Below, piece by piece: positions 56,806 through 64,000 of a stretch of 64,000 nucleotides of DNA (positions are counted from its first letter, which is position 1; the number at the start of each line of letters is the position of its first letter). The notes under the pieces were generated by a model that made no database searches, was not told the origin of the DNA, and saw only the letters and a list, made by a program, of their open reading frames with translations. Source of the stretch: Ga0077555 sp046154645 (GTDB lineage: Bacteria > Pseudomonadota > Alphaproteobacteria > Rhizobiales > Hyphomicrobiaceae); NCBI GenBank assembly GCA_046154645.1, contig JBJXDZ010000105.1, positions 17,683-81,682 of the forward strand. The letters run 5' to 3'. A program made the translations under genes and the position numbers.

Positions 56806-56954
56806 CACGGCCTGGAGCAGGGGTTGATGCTGACCCAAGGGCAGGAGCACGGGATCGGTAACGGAGCCCCGCTTGCATGTCGCGGTGCCGAAGAATGGCG
56901 TTTTCGTTGAACCCGCGGTGTTGCTGCTCCCCGTTTCCGGGCATTGAACGTGAT
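56806..56954 (+). pseudogene. Decayed tandem copy of the M23 gene's 3' end
   Basis: This segment repeats 56628-56776 at an offset of about 178 bases: GGAGCACGGGAT, CTTGCAT, GTTGCTGCT and TGAACGTGATG recur in order. It has diverged and includes no start, so it is a remnant of a partial tandem duplication. Confidence 0.7.
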
Positions 56955-57456
56955 GCCGTGGCGGGGGAACGACCCGATCGACGCCATCGTGCCTTCCCCG
57001 GTCGGTGCGGGCTCGGCTAGACGAACGACAACCGTGGGCGGCGCTGGCGAGGGAACAGGCGACGACCTCGGCGCTGGCGAGCCGATCCTCGACCAGATCC
57101 GGGGCAGCCGACCTGAGGACTGGCAAGCCGGATCGGCAGTGCACAGCTGAAAGGGCGTCGCAGGCGAACTCGCATAAGGAGCCCGCGAGAGGAGGTCCAG
57201 GCGCAGCGGTTCGGCGATCAGGCGGCTGTCGCAGGTTCCCTGGAACCGCGGGCTTGGCCACAGCTCAGTGCGCATGCCGACGATCTGGTGGCGCTTGCAG
57301 GTTCCGTTGCATCACGATCCAAAATGGATCGGGATGCAAACCGATCAAACGCCCCCCGGAGCTGTGACCCATGCGTGACCCAGCATGCTCATCTCACATC
57401 GGATGGCATGATCTCTGCGCCGCAAGTGCCGCCAGGAACTGCAGGGGGCTATAAAT
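56955..57456. other. Gene-free stretch left of the integrated element
   Basis: Open frames here are short and lack ribosome sites or family features. Nothing else is recognised up to the tRNA fragment. Confidence 0.5.
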
Positions 57457-57501
57457 TGGTCGGAGCGAGAGGATTTGAACCTCCGACCCCCAGTCCCCCA
57501 G
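57457..57501 (-). tRNA. 3' half of tRNA-Pro(GGG), attachment-site remnant
   Basis: On the minus strand the sequence gives an anticodon loop CTGGGGG (anticodon GGG), stem ACTGG, variable GGGTC, a T arm GGAGG-TTCAAAT-CCTCT and acceptor half CGCTCCG-A-CCA. C1-G72 implied by the terminal CCG-A and the GGG anticodon point to tRNA-Pro. The 5' half is missing: the bases before the loop do not pair with the stem. This is the pattern left when a tyrosine recombinase crosses over in the anticodon loop. Confidence 0.8.
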
Positions 57502-57672
57502 TTTGTGCAAACGGTGTTTCGTGGTGTAACGTAGCGCCCCACACAACTCAGGAAAACCGTTGTTTTACATATCACTATTGGCTCGACGTGCAACATGCTG
57601 TATTGCTACGACACTGCTTGATTTGCGTCCACAGTGCGTCCATGGATGCACGCCCCTGACCCCCAGACACCC

Positions 57673-58875
57673 ATGCTGAATGATCTCGTTATCCGCAGAC
57701 TGCCCATCCCCGCCGAGGGCGTGACGCAGCATCCAGACGGCAAGATTGCCGGTTTCGGGGTGCGTGTGACGGCGGGTGGGGTGAAGTCGTTTTATCTGGC
57801 CTATCGGCACAGAGGCAAAAGCCGCCGTCTCAATCTTGGCCGTTACCCCGTAACGCCCTTGCAGAAGGCACGAGGCCGAGCCCTTGCCGCTCTTTCAGAG
57901 CTGGCCGAGGACCGCGACCCGAGCGGCAGCGAAGCCCAGACCAAGGGCGACACCTTCGCGGCATCCCTCACAGCGTTCGTGGAGGGATATTGCAAGCGCT
58001 ACAACCGCGCCAGCACAGCAGCAGAAACCGAGCGCCTATTGCGCGTGTACTTCCTCACGGCATGGGAGCGCCGGACCACGGCGAGCATCACCAAGGCGGA
58101 CGTGGCGGCAGCCCTCGAGCCCGTCATGAAACGCGGGAGCCACGCAGCGGCGCGGCATGCCTTCGCCGCCGTGCGTAAGATGTTCAACTGGAGCGTCGAG
58201 CAAGGGGCCATCGAGACCAGCCCATGTGCAGGAATGAAGCCACCCGCCAAGGCCGGAAGTCGGGACCGCGTGTTGAGTGACGACGAACTCAAGACGATCT
58301 GGACCAACGCCATCACGGTTGGCTATGCCTTCGGCCCCATCGTGCAAATCCTGATGCTCACGGCGCAGCGGCGCGGTGAAGTGGCCGCCATGCAGTGGAG
58401 CGACATCGACACCACGAAAGCGGTGTGGACGATTCCGGCAGAGCGCACGAAGAACGGCAAGCCGCATGCGGTGCCGTTGTCGCCGAGCGCACTGGCATTG
58501 CTGGCGACCATCCCGCGCATGACATCGCCTTTCGTGTTTCCGGCGCGAGGCAAACCGAACCAACCGTATTCAGGGTACTCGAAGGGTAAGCGCGAACTCG
58601 ATGCCGCCGCCGACTTGCATGATTGGACATTGCACGATATCCGGCGCACGGCGGCAACGGGCATGGCACGGCTTGGGATCGCCCCGCATGTGGTGGAGCG
58701 TGTGCTTAATCACGTCTCCGGCACTTTCTCGGGCGTGGCGGGCATTTACAACCGCTTCCGCTACGAGGACGAAATGCGGGCGGCGTTGATTGCGTGGGAG
58801 AAGGCGCTTCGCGCCATCGTCGATGGAACACCAGCCGACACGGCGCAACAGACAGAGACAACGACCGCGTCCTAA
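57673..58875 (+). CDS. int: Tyrosine recombinase integrase (DUF4102 type)
   Basis: The 400-residue integrase has a DUF4102 N-terminal arm-binding domain (LNDLVIRRLPIPAEG, KSFYLAYRHRGKSRRLNLGRYP), a core-binding domain and the catalytic set R in LTAQRRGEVAAMQW, LHDIRRTAATGMARLG (H-x-x-R), H in VLNHVSGTF and Y in AGIYNRF. Alternative starts at 57634 (GTG) and 57646 exist. It lies about 170 bases from the tRNA-Pro fragment, as expected for an element that integrates there. Confidence 0.93.
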   Translation: MLNDLVIRRLPIPAEGVTQHPDGKIAGFGVRVTAGGVKSFYLAYRHRGKSRRLNLGRYPVTPLQKARGRALAALSELAEDRDPSGSEAQTKGDTFAASLTAFVEGYCKRYNRASTAAETERLLRVYFLTAWERRTTASITKADVAAALEPVMKRGSHAAARHAFAAVRKMFNWSVEQGAIETSPCAGMKPPAKAGSRDRVLSDDELKTIWTNAITVGYAFGPIVQILMLTAQRRGEVAAMQWSDIDTTKAVWTIPAERTKNGKPHAVPLSPSALALLATIPRMTSPFVFPARGKPNQPYSGYSKGKRELDAAADLHDWTLHDIRRTAATGMARLGIAPHVVERVLNHVSGTFSGVAGIYNRFRYEDEMRAALIAWEKALRAIVDGTPADTAQQTETTTAS

Positions 58876-58912
58876 AATTGACAACTGTAAATTGACAATT
58901 TACATTGAGCCT

Positions 58913-59197
58913 ATGAAGAACCCAGCCCATCCGGGCCGACTACTCAAGAACGATCTGGAAGAGCTTGGCCTATCGGTGGCCATCGCCGCCGAGGGTCTTG
59001 GTGTGACACGCCAGCAGCTTTACAACGTGATCAACGGCAAGAGCGCCGTGACGCCGGAAATGGCCATCCGGCTTGAGAAGGGTATCGGCAGCACGGCAGA
59101 TACGTGGCTGCGGATGCAAATGGCCTACGATCTCGCGCAAGTGCGCTTGCGGCGCGGTGACATCAAGGTCAAAAAGCTGGCCCCAAGGGTTGCCTGA
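58913..59197 (+). CDS. HigA-family antitoxin, without a toxin gene
   Basis: A 94-residue helix-turn-helix protein (NPAHPGRLLKNDLEELGLSVAIAAEGLGVTRQQLYNVINGKSAVTPEMAIRLEKGI) of the HigA/VapI group. HigB normally precedes it, but here the integrase does. Just upstream are two ATTGACAA direct repeats (58876-58899) that may be its operator. Confidence 0.85.
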   Translation: MKNPAHPGRLLKNDLEELGLSVAIAAEGLGVTRQQLYNVINGKSAVTPEMAIRLEKGIGSTADTWLRMQMAYDLAQVRLRRGDIKVKKLAPRVA

Positions 59198-59218
59198 AAG
59201 CGACGAGCAACCCACGCC

Positions 59219-59512
59219 ATGGACCGAGCGGACATCATTGCACGAATACGGGAACGAGCCGAGGCCATCAGGGCCTTGGGCGCGACGGCGCTTTACATCT
59301 ATGGCTCACGCGCTCGCGGTGAGGAACGGGCCGACAGCGACCTCGACGTGTTCGTGGATTTCGACCCAGAGAAATTCGGGTTTGTGGAGCTTGTCGCGCT
59401 TGAGGACATGCTTTCGCGTGAGCTTGGCCTCAAGGTTCAGCTCGGCACCCACGATGCCCTGCACCCGCTGATGAAGCCCGCCATCGAGCGCGACGCTGTG
59501 CGCGTGTTGTAG
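59219..59512 (+). CDS. MNT-type nucleotidyltransferase
   Basis: A 97-residue minimal nucleotidyltransferase with the catalytic motif YGSRARGEERADSDLDVFVDFD. Such proteins are usually antitoxins of HEPN toxins (HEPN/MNT), transferring nucleotides to the toxin. No HEPN gene is adjacent, so it is orphan. It follows the HigA gene by 21 bases. Confidence 0.85.
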   Translation: MDRADIIARIRERAEAIRALGATALYIYGSRARGEERADSDLDVFVDFDPEKFGFVELVALEDMLSRELGLKVQLGTHDALHPLMKPAIERDAVRVL

Positions 59513-59557
59513 GTTCTATCTAGACAACTTGACAAAGTGCGGGTAAACCGTAGTATT

Positions 59558-59845
59558 ATGAATGATGACGACTTTGAATGGGATGATGCCAAGGCAGCTG
59601 CCAACCTTGTCAAACACAAGGTCAGCTTCGAGCAGGGCCGTGCCGCGTTCGGCGATATATTCGCCGTCGACTACGAGGACGACCGCGCCAATTACGATGA
59701 GTACCGCATCATTCTGCTTGGTATGGTTGGCGATCGGCTTTTGTCCGTCGCCCATACCTTGCGAGGCGATACGGTCCGCATAATTTCAGTCCGAGAGGCA
59801 GAGCCACATGAACGACGCAGATACCACGAAGAAAATGGACAATAA
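59558..59845 (+). CDS. brnT: BrnT-family toxin
   Basis: A 95-residue BrnT ribonuclease toxin with FEWDDAKAAANLVKHKVSFEQGRAAFGDIF, YDEYRIILLGMVGDRLLSVAHTLRGDTVRIISVREAEPHERRRYHE. It cleaves RNA and is held by BrnA. It overlaps the antitoxin gene by 38 bases. TTGACA at 59529 and TAGTAT at 59551 look like a promoter, but would sit too close to the ATG. Confidence 0.9.
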   Translation: MNDDDFEWDDAKAAANLVKHKVSFEQGRAAFGDIFAVDYEDDRANYDEYRIILLGMVGDRLLSVAHTLRGDTVRIISVREAEPHERRRYHEENGQ

Positions 59846-60170
59846 GCCCGCCGCCACCATGCACGACTGGAGTGCGCTCGACGCCATGACGGCCGAAGAA
59901 AAACACGCTGCTGCGATGAGTGACCCCGACAATCCGCCTCTTACTGAGGAGGATTTCAAGCGCATGAAGCGGGTTCCCCGCGCCAAGACGCTGCGCCGTG
60001 CGCTCGGACTCTCTCAAGAGGAATTTGCAGCGCGGTTTCATATCCCGATTGGAACGCTGCGCGATTGGGAACAGGGCCGTGCCGAGCCGGACCAAGCCGC
60101 CCGCGCCTATCTCAAAGTGATTGCGACCGCCCCCGACGTGGTGCGCAAGGCGCTCACCCCGAATTCTTGA
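59808..60170 (+). CDS. brnA: BrnA-type antitoxin with helix-turn-helix
   Basis: The 120-residue protein has an N-terminal toxin-binding part (DWSALDAMTAEEKHAAAMSDPDNPPLTEEDFKRMKRVPRAKT) and an Xre-like helix-turn-helix (LRRALGLSQEEFAARFHIPIGTLRDWEQG). It neutralises BrnT and represses the pair's promoter. Confidence 0.87.
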   Translation: MNDADTTKKMDNKPAATMHDWSALDAMTAEEKHAAAMSDPDNPPLTEEDFKRMKRVPRAKTLRRALGLSQEEFAARFHIPIGTLRDWEQGRAEPDQAARAYLKVIATAPDVVRKALTPNS

Positions 60171-60340
60171 TGCACGAAGCCAGAGATTTTTTTACCAGTG
60201 TAAAGGCGCGACTTGTTTGGGACAGGGAGCTTTGGCAGGAGTTGCACATCGAGTGCTTCGAGGCTGAACGGGCTGGCGACTATGCCTATGCCGAGGTTCT
60301 GCGAAATCTGTTGCAGCCGGACACAAGCCAAAACCCCTAA
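60170..60340 (+). CDS. Small protein after BrnA
   Basis: A 56-residue protein whose ATG uses the last base of the brnA stop (TGATG). It is acidic and helical (MHEARDFFTSVKARLVWDRELWQELHIECFEAERAGDYAYAEVLRNLL). Family unknown; the overlap implies cotranslation. Confidence 0.5.
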   Translation: MHEARDFFTSVKARLVWDRELWQELHIECFEAERAGDYAYAEVLRNLLQPDTSQNP

Positions 60341-60666
60341 ATCCCTCGCCCTTGTTCAAATATCCCACGGGGTGGCGGGGTGTGAAACCCCGCCAGACGC
60401 CGGAGCCGTAGCGAAGGCGGCAAGAACGATTGCGCGTCAGCGCTCCATATGTTGCCAAGGCCGCTCACTCCAGCTCACCAAGGGATGGACCCGCCACCCT
60501 CTCCGCCGCTTCGCTCGCCCTCTTGGGAGGGCAAGCGAGCGATAGCGGCTCCGAGGGATGGACGGTTGGCCCCAGCCCTGAAAAGAAAAAATCCCACCCG
60601 CCCGCCCCAATTCGGGGGCGGCTGCAATGTGGAATGCGATGCTCGGGTTGGGTGTATACAGCGCGT
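60341..60666. other. Gene-free stretch with hairpins in the mobile element
   Basis: It contains a perfect hairpin, GGCGGGGT-GTGAA-ACCCCGCC (60374-60394), and a terminator near 60600. No gene is apparent. Confidence 0.6.
60581..60621 (-). terminator. Intrinsic terminator of the HTH gene
   Basis: On the minus strand CCGCCCC and GGGGCGG pair over a short loop and are followed by GCGGGATTTTTTCTTTTC. It lies about 45 bases past the stop of the gene at 60667. Confidence 0.8.
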
Positions 60667-61290
60667 TTACGGCGTTCGCTCGGGCTGTAAACGCATACAG
60701 GAAGAGAATTCTTTATAAGAATGGTTTGTATAGGACAATTCTGTCCTATCGGGATTTGAGCCATTTTCGGGCGAGTTCTGCGCAAGCCATCCGGCGAGCC
60801 ATGATGGTTTGCGGAAGCACGGCAGCACCTTCTCGGTGATGGTGGCGACGAGGCCGACATAAAGGCCACCCTCGCCCCGTCGTGTGCGTGTCTCGATGTA
60901 GCCGAAACGGATCAGCTCACGGATATAGCGCCCGATCGAGCGCGTGCAGACGCCCATGATATGCGCCAGCGTCGTCTTGCAGGTGGCGGTGTGAGTGCCG
61001 TTGCCACAACGGGCGCGGAGCACCACGAGGACGGCCTTGGCTTGCGGTGTCAGGCGACGATCCCGCGCTGCCGTGGTTGCCATGTGTCCGGCATACTGCA
61101 TGGACAGGCGCGGCTCGGGCCGGAACCACCGCGCCGGAGCTAGTCTTGCGGCCCCTGCGAACAGGCGGGAGCGACGGGCGGCTTTATGTTCGAGCCGCGC
61201 GACCAGGTCCGCCAGCATGGCCGGAGTCGGTTTTGGTGAGGGTGATTCGCGGAAATGGGGGTTCAATATTGGATTGGGTAGGGTAATCAT
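60667..61290 (-). CDS. Helix-turn-helix protein, possible replication or transfer regulator
   Basis: A 207-residue protein with a basic N-terminal half and a winged helix-turn-helix (LTPQAKAVLVVLRARCGNGTHTATCKTTLAHIMGVCTRSIGRYIRELIRFGYIETRTRRGEGG). Similar proteins are found as plasmid replication or initiation-associated factors. ATG at 61290 is used; an ATG at 61329 also fits. It is the only minus-strand gene in the element. Confidence 0.65.
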   Translation of the reverse strand: MITLPNPILNPHFRESPSPKPTPAMLADLVARLEHKAARRSRLFAGAARLAPARWFRPEPRLSMQYAGHMATTAARDRRLTPQAKAVLVVLRARCGNGTHTATCKTTLAHIMGVCTRSIGRYIRELIRFGYIETRTRRGEGGLYVGLVATITEKVLPCFRKPSWLAGWLAQNSPENGSNPDRTELSYTNHSYKEFSSCMRLQPERTP

Positions 61291-61386
61291 GATGAGTTCC
61301 TTTGCTTGGAACCCGCAGAAATTGGCCATTCACGGGCAATAAAAATCCGTGGCAAGAAATGATTTGCAAGAAACTCAGAATTTTAA

Positions 61387-61460
61387 GATGATGAATGTAC
61401 CAGATAACATCATCGAAATATTCGATTATCAAAGGCCCGCTTCGAGCGGGTTTTTGTTTG
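61387..61460 (+). ncRNA. Candidate small RNA ending in an intrinsic terminator
   Basis: GATGATG...CATCATC (61387-61414) forms a hairpin, CGAAATATTCG a second, and CCCGC-TTCGA-GCGGG followed by TTTTTGTTT (61436-61459) a clear terminator. No protein-coding gene on this strand ends before it, so the terminator most likely ends a small RNA, divergent from the HTH gene. No promoter could be named with confidence. Confidence 0.5.
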
Positions 61461-61585
61461 TCTGAAATAAATTCCTTTCGAATATCGGCCAAATACGCGA
61501 CTCAGCCTTGTGCAAGGGTGCCTTATTCGTCTAATCATATCAAGGGAGCCGCAGAGCAATTGCTCGCTTTCGCGCGACAAGAGAT

Positions 61586-61792
61586 ATGATTGAGCAAGTA
61601 TTGACCTTTACCGAGTGGAAGCGCGAATTAGTTGCCTTATTGAAAATTGCGCAGATCCGGCCCACCATACAGGGCGTGTGGCGCAGGTTCCACGCTATAG
61701 GCTACACGCCAGCAGATGCTTTCGAATTCGTGAAAGAGTGCAGCGAGATTACCGCCATCATGCGGGCCGCATGCAAAGCGCCAAGAGATTGA
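61586..61792 (+). CDS. Small protein of unknown function in the mobile element
   Basis: A 68-residue helical protein (LTFTEWKRELVALLKIAQIRPTIQGVWRRFHAIGYTPADAFEFVKEC). AAGAGA precedes the ATG. I do not recognise it. Confidence 0.45.
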   Translation: MIEQVLTFTEWKRELVALLKIAQIRPTIQGVWRRFHAIGYTPADAFEFVKECSEITAIMRAACKAPRD

Positions 61793-61872
61793 ACCGAATT
61801 AAAAAAGTGGTCGACGAGCGCCTCCGAATACCTTCACAATGGTTTCTGCAACCACATTACAGAGGAGGACAC

Positions 61873-62256
61873 TTGGAACCAGTCACATTGTTACCAGTAG
61901 CAGAAGCAGCCACGCTTGTCGGTAAATCGCGCCCCGCATTGATGAAAGCCATTCGAAAAGGACGTATATCCGCAACCCGTGACGCCTTCGGCAGATGGAT
62001 GATCGATCCAGCCGAGTTGACCCGCATTTACAGAATGGTGAAACCTGAGACCAGTAACCGCGAGGCTGAAGTTACAGACGGAAGCAGGCTGGTGATAGAG
62101 GTGTTACAGGGGCAGATTGAGCTTTTGAAAGCCCAAAACGGCGATCTGATACACCAGCGTGACCTGTGGCAGCAGCAAGCTCACACGCTTGCCCTCGTGG
62201 GGCCGAGAAAGCCCGCCAGTTTTTGGGATCGGCTCACCGGCAGATCATCGAGCTGA
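61873..62256 (+). CDS. Excisionase-like DNA-binding protein with coiled coil
   Basis: Starts at TTG with an excellent AGAGGAGG ribosome site; an open frame upstream is ignored. The 127-residue protein has a MerR/excisionase-type helix-turn-helix (LLPVAEAATLVGKSRPALMKAIRKGRISATRDAFGRWMIDPAELTRIY) and then a coiled-coil (LVIEVLQGQIELLKAQNGDLIHQRDLWQQQ). Such proteins precede mob genes on small mobilisable plasmids, where they may regulate transfer or partition. Confidence 0.7.
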   Translation: MEPVTLLPVAEAATLVGKSRPALMKAIRKGRISATRDAFGRWMIDPAELTRIYRMVKPETSNREAEVTDGSRLVIEVLQGQIELLKAQNGDLIHQRDLWQQQAHTLALVGPRKPASFWDRLTGRSSS

Positions 62257-62303
62257 AATCCATATTTTTAGAATTTTCTGTGGACTGAGTGTGGCCAGAT
62301 ATT

Positions 62304-62319
62304 GTTTGTCCGGACAAAC
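62304..62319. promoter_or_regulatory. 16-base palindrome upstream of mobC, candidate oriT or operator
   Basis: GTTTGTCCGGACAAAC is a perfect palindrome, flanked by GGCCA and TGGCC in opposite orientation. It lies 42 bases before the mobC start, where oriT or the MobC operator is usually found. Confidence 0.5.
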
Positions 62320-62360
62320 CGGCCAAACTCTGGCGAGAGAACGTCCTCACTTGACCCACC

Positions 62361-62702
62361 ATGCGCCATCTTACCCGAACAGAATTCCGCCACGAGCCCG
62401 ACGATAAGCAACGATGGTTTGACGCCGCCGACGCTTGCGGCATATCGCTGTCGGAGTTCATACGCGCCGCGCTCGATAGCGCGTGCAACGGGACGGCATT
62501 GCCGAAGCGGACAAGTGCTGTCACCGCTACCTGCATGGACCCCGTGGCATTCGCCCATCTGCGCGGGGCCTGCAACAACCTCAATCAGGTCGTGCACTCC
62601 GGCCACCTTGTACAGAGCATGGATGCAGCGCGGATCGCCGCCTTGGCCGAGGAGATCAAAACGGCCTTGCTGACGGAACTCGCCAAGATCGCTGCGGAGT
62701 AG
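62361..62702 (+). CDS. mobC: MobC-like relaxosome protein
   Basis: The 113-residue protein has a ribbon-helix-helix-like start (GISLSEFIRAALDS) and the MobC signature FAHLRGACNNLNQVVHSG. It helps the relaxase melt and nick the transfer origin. The relaxase gene follows ten bases later. Confidence 0.85.
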   Translation: MRHLTRTEFRHEPDDKQRWFDAADACGISLSEFIRAALDSACNGTALPKRTSAVTATCMDPVAFAHLRGACNNLNQVVHSGHLVQSMDAARIAALAEEIKTALLTELAKIAAE

Positions 62703-62712
62703 GGCACGCCGA

Positions 62713-63453
62713 GTGATTGTGGTTAGGCTGCCCATGGGCAGCAGTTTCAAGCAGCGCATCGAATACCTGTATCGTGGCCCGCCTGAGCGGGCATTGTTCG
62801 ACACCACACAGCACCTCGTCTCCCGAGCACGGGAGGCCATTCCCGAGATGGAGGACACGAGCGCCAGCCAGTTGCGCTTGAAGCAGGCCGCAGGAATCAG
62901 ACGCGGCGGGAGGCGCTGCGTAAAGCCCGTCACGCACGACACCATTTCTTGGGATGAGGACGAGCGGCCCAATTTCGATGAAATGGAACGCGCTGCCCGC
63001 AGTTATCTCGCAGCACTCGGCCTTGCCGAGCATCAGGCCGTGATGGTCGGGCACGATCACAACGGCAAACGGCATGTCCATATCGTCGCCAATGCGGTAC
63101 ATCCGATCACGGGGAGAGTGGCCGACAGAGACAACGATCAGCTGAAGGCGCAAGCATGGGCGCATTCCTACGAGGTGGCACAGGGAAGAATCCGCTGTCG
63201 GCACCGGACAGCGCCAAGGATGGATCGCGCCTTCGTACTGGCGGCGACTGGCAAGAAGAAATCCGGCCAGCGGTTGAGCCGCGCGGCCCACTTGAAGATG
63301 GGGAAGCGACGGCAGGCGGTTGCCGAAACACGGGCACGGCACAAGGCCGGACAGTGGGCGGCGCTGACAGCGCAACAACAGAGCAGGGCGGCGAACGCCG
63401 ACCGGCAGGCCGTCAAGCAAAAGGCGGACAAACTGCCCGCCCCTCGCCCTTGA
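62713..63453 (+). CDS. Short relaxase, N-terminal nuclease domain only
   Basis: A 246-residue MobA/VirD2-type relaxase. The metal-binding histidines are in VGHDHNGKRHVHIVANAVHPITGR, with KLKAWAHSYE-like and GRIRCRHRTAPR stretches after it. Family members usually have a longer C-terminal part, absent here: after about residue 175 only a basic KAGQ-rich tail remains. Start is GTG at 62713. Truncation or a compact form are both possible. Confidence 0.8.
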   Translation: MIVVRLPMGSSFKQRIEYLYRGPPERALFDTTQHLVSRAREAIPEMEDTSASQLRLKQAAGIRRGGRRCVKPVTHDTISWDEDERPNFDEMERAARSYLAALGLAEHQAVMVGHDHNGKRHVHIVANAVHPITGRVADRDNDQLKAQAWAHSYEVAQGRIRCRHRTAPRMDRAFVLAATGKKKSGQRLSRAAHLKMGKRRQAVAETRARHKAGQWAALTAQQQSRAANADRQAVKQKADKLPAPRP

Positions 63454-64000
63454 CGATCATCGGCTTCCCAGCCTGTACCGTGAATAGAGTTTATCTGATC
63501 GTCGCCCGTTTGAGCAATAGCGATGCAAATGTGGGGCGGCTCCCTCCCTGCGGTCGGGTCACGCCCTTGTCGCCGGAGAGCAGGACCGGCGACCGGAGCC
63601 GAGCGAAGGCTCGTCTCCGCCCATGCGGGATACGGTCGTTGCCGCGAGCCGGTACGATTGCCGGTCGCCATGTTCGCTCGCATCGTGACGACCACATTAC
63701 CGGTACCACGTTGATTGCAACCGCAACCGATCACGCAGCCAGAATTCGAGCCTCACAGTTGACCGCTGACGCCCGAACACCAATGACCGAGGGTCTCGCA
63801 CCCGCGCAAGTAAACGCCCGCCACAGACACGCTGAGAGGCTTGCGTGAGATGACTTGATGCGGATGGGATGGAGCTGTAAGCGCCGGAGCAATAATCCCT
63901 CAGTGAAGCAACCGAGTCGGTCGGTTGCGCCGGAGTAAAACTCCGTCAACTGGAAGCCCTGTGCCGCGTTCGGCCGAGGGCGGGGGATGTTCGACGTGGA
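63454..64000. other. Gene-free, highly structured right end
   Basis: No protein is supported. From about 63840 the sequence carries successive hairpins, GCAACCGA-GTCGG-TCGGTTGC (63908-63928) and CGGAG-TAAAA-CTCCG, spaced by purine-rich runs, which recalls the 5' part of a group II intron, but the window ends before any intron protein. Confidence 0.4.

Noticed and set aside
56944..57367. Short open frames between the M23 remnant and the tRNA fragment
   Set aside because: No ribosome sites, domains or plausible composition.
59529..59556. TTGACA and TAGTAT as the brnTA promoter
   Set aside because: The -10 box would end one base before the ATG and place the transcript start inside the gene; it may be coincidental.

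Overview
The window looks like a chromosome segment from a high-GC alphaproteobacterium of the Hyphomicrobiales type (Hyphomicrobium-like). The clues are the adjacent DUF2155 and NDUFA12-family genes, an Omp25-like beta-barrel protein, GC-rich intergenic palindromes, and a Sox plus sHdr sulfur-oxidation locus of the kind known from Hyphomicrobium. This assignment is inference from gene content; no rRNA or other marker is present.

Positions 1-2528 hold the 5' part of a peptide-type ABC binding protein and a double-domain CoA transferase. Positions 2623-32861 are one large sulfur-oxidation island. It contains soxA, soxX and soxB; two radical SAM proteins of the LipS1/LipS2 lipoate-assembly type with a degenerate amidotransferase-like protein; a DsrE-type sulfur carrier; sHdrC1-B1-A-H-C2-B2; an unknown small protein; the lipoate-binding protein LbpA; YeeE/YedE-type sulfur transporters; soxYZ; SoeABC; a metallo-beta-lactamase-fold protein; TusA; a SorAB-like periplasmic sulfite dehydrogenase; an ArsR-family repressor; and a thioredoxin plus CcdA-like pair. 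Together they give periplasmic binding and hydrolysis of thiosulfate on SoxYZ (no SoxCD is present), import of sulfane sulfur, transfer through TusA/DsrE, oxidation by sHdr with LbpA, and sulfite oxidation in the cytoplasm (Soe) and periplasm (Sor). Four sites with the palindromic core ATTCGAAT precede soxAXB, dsrE-shdr, the divergent transporter genes and sorAB, which suggests one regulon, probably of the ArsR-type repressor. The island carries intruders: an AAC(2')-like acetyltransferase between the lipS genes, a PIN-like gene with a small partner between shdrC1 and shdrB1, a gene with a HEPN-like motif between shdrB1 and shdrA, and GC-rich palindromic repeats, one of them read in frame inside shdrH.

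Positions 33074-57300 are ordinary chromosome: a Rieske oxygenase with its reductase, secreted proteins, DUF2155 and NDUFA12, a class V aminotransferase, an outer-membrane protein, PhzF, a methyltransferase, a ModA-like binding protein, two DUF433/DUF5615 toxin-antitoxin loci (one toxin broken and sharing a nearly identical tail with the other), uvrA with a three-gene overlapping cassette, lepA, a CoA transferase, an enoyl-CoA hydratase and an M23 peptidase followed by a decayed partial copy of itself.

From about 57457 to the right edge lies a mobilisable integrated element. Its left end is a 3' half of tRNA-Pro(GGG), broken at the anticodon loop and next to a tyrosine integrase. It then carries orphan antitoxin-like genes, BrnTA, a HTH protein, a possible small RNA, a DNA-binding protein, MobC and a short relaxase. 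The right end, and the expected intact tRNA-Pro, lie outside the window.
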